Source: Candidatus Thiodiazotropha taylori
Lineage (GTDB): Bacteria; Pseudomonadota; Gammaproteobacteria; Chromatiales; Chromatiaceae
Assembly: GCA_019100305.1 (NCBI GenBank)
Contig: JAHRHW010000263.1
Location: 1-6,410, forward strand
Length of the DNA: 6,410 nt
Reading direction: 5' to 3'
The position numbers were made by a program, and so were the translations under genes. How positions within the stretch are numbered: the first letter of the stretch is position 1; each line of letters opens with the position of its first letter. Shown piece after piece: positions 6,180-6,410 of this stretch. Below the pieces are notes generated by a model. It did no database searches. It was not told where the DNA came from and saw only the letters and a program-made list of their open reading frames with translations.

Positions 6180-6410
6180 GGGTTTTCCTGTTACTTGGGA
6201 AGCGTATGTTGCCGATCAGCCAGACAAGCATACCACTCAAAGCGCCATAGAGATGGGACGCGACAACAACCGGTCCATTTGCCACCGATTCACTGCCCGG
6301 TAGTGGTCCCTGCCACTGCTCCCAGGCAATTTTCCCCAGAACGGCAATCAGCAGGCTCACAGAGAGTAGTGGTTCCTGTTTCATCTGCTTGAGCAGGCCC
6401 CAGATCAATA
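6172..6410 (-). CDS. rrtA: Rhombosortase (rhomboid-family intramembrane peptidase), C-terminal part (5' truncated by window)
   Basis: The minus-strand frame is open from the window edge to TAG at 6174-6172 and gives about 78 visible C-terminal residues. Key features are KIAWEQWQGPLPGSESV followed by NGPVVVASHLYGALSGM, which I recognise as the typical end of rhombosortases. That family is a compact rhomboid branch that processes GlyGly-CTERM proteins in the inner membrane. Two hydrophobic stretches are visible (LLSVSLLIAVL and the segment around LYGALSGMLVWLIG). The His of ASHLYGA (codon 6255-6253) is the likely catalytic-dyad His. The catalytic Ser of the GxSG-type motif would lie beyond base 6410, so intactness cannot be judged. 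The Met codon at 6408 is probably internal, not the start. The lipoprotein gene overlaps its 3' end. The only visible partner substrate is the metalloprotease at 1823-4036. Confidence 0.85.
   Translation of the reverse strand, partial: LIWGLLKQMKQEPLLSVSLLIAVLGKIAWEQWQGPLPGSESVANGPVVVASHLYGALSGMLVWLIGNIRFPSNRKTRD
6184..6189 (-). promoter_or_regulatory. Ribosome-binding site of the lipoprotein gene inside the rrtA 3' end
   Basis: On the minus strand AGGAAA lies just before the GTG start at 6179, within the rhombosortase coding sequence. It supports the GTG start and the coupled, overlapping arrangement of the two genes. Confidence 0.6.

Noticed and set aside
6099..6392. Plus-strand open frames opposite the lipoprotein and rhombosortase genes
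   Set aside because: The minus strand shows a lipobox signal and rhombosortase motifs. The plus-strand products have no motif and no ribosome-binding site.
1..6410. tRNA, rRNA, CRISPR array or complete insertion sequence
   Set aside because: I found no cloverleaf or rRNA-like segment, no regularly spaced direct repeats and no transposase coding region in the window.

Overview
The window looks like a chromosomal segment of a gammaproteobacterium. The evidence is a GatCAB-type tRNA amidotransferase operon, a secreted protease with a C-terminal GlyGly-CTERM-like tail, and the end of a rhombosortase gene, a combination typical of Gram-negative gammaproteobacteria. A sulfur-oxidiser or marine relative is plausible, but nothing here fixes the genus. 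Base composition is uneven: gatB and the protease are GC-rich, while about 4055-5100 is visibly AT-richer. By hand count, 4861-4920 is about 32% G+C against about 63% for 661-720.

Layout. Positions 1-171 are the 3' end of gatA, followed by complete gatB (243-1676), both on the plus strand. Positions 1677-1808 hold a compound inverted-repeat element that resembles a MITE with YTAR-type flanks. It is squeezed between the gatB stop codon and the Shine-Dalgarno sequence of the next gene. Positions 1823-4036 encode a 737-residue secreted reprolysin-like (M12-type) zinc metalloprotease with a signal peptide, propeptide, metzincin catalytic domain, two beta-rich domains and a Gly4 plus hydrophobic plus basic tail. 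A convergent, cysteine-rich gene of unknown function (4055-4882, minus) follows. It is separated by a palindrome-bearing AT-rich intergenic region from a divergent plus-strand gene for an exported CAP/SCP-family protein (5076-5765). The right edge carries a minus-strand pair: a rhombosortase (rrtA, 5' end beyond the window) that overlaps by 8 bases a small outer-membrane-type lipoprotein gene (5790-6179).

How the genes fit together. gatA and gatB belong to housekeeping aminoacyl-tRNA synthesis. The remainder is an envelope and secretion neighbourhood. The protease carries the kind of C-terminal tail that rhombosortases recognise, and the sorting peptidase itself lies about 2.1 kb away. Substrate and processing enzyme are therefore probably encoded in the same locus. 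The lipoprotein is translationally coupled to the rhombosortase and is a candidate accessory factor. The CAP protein and the cysteine-rich protein are further envelope or exported candidates without an assigned role.
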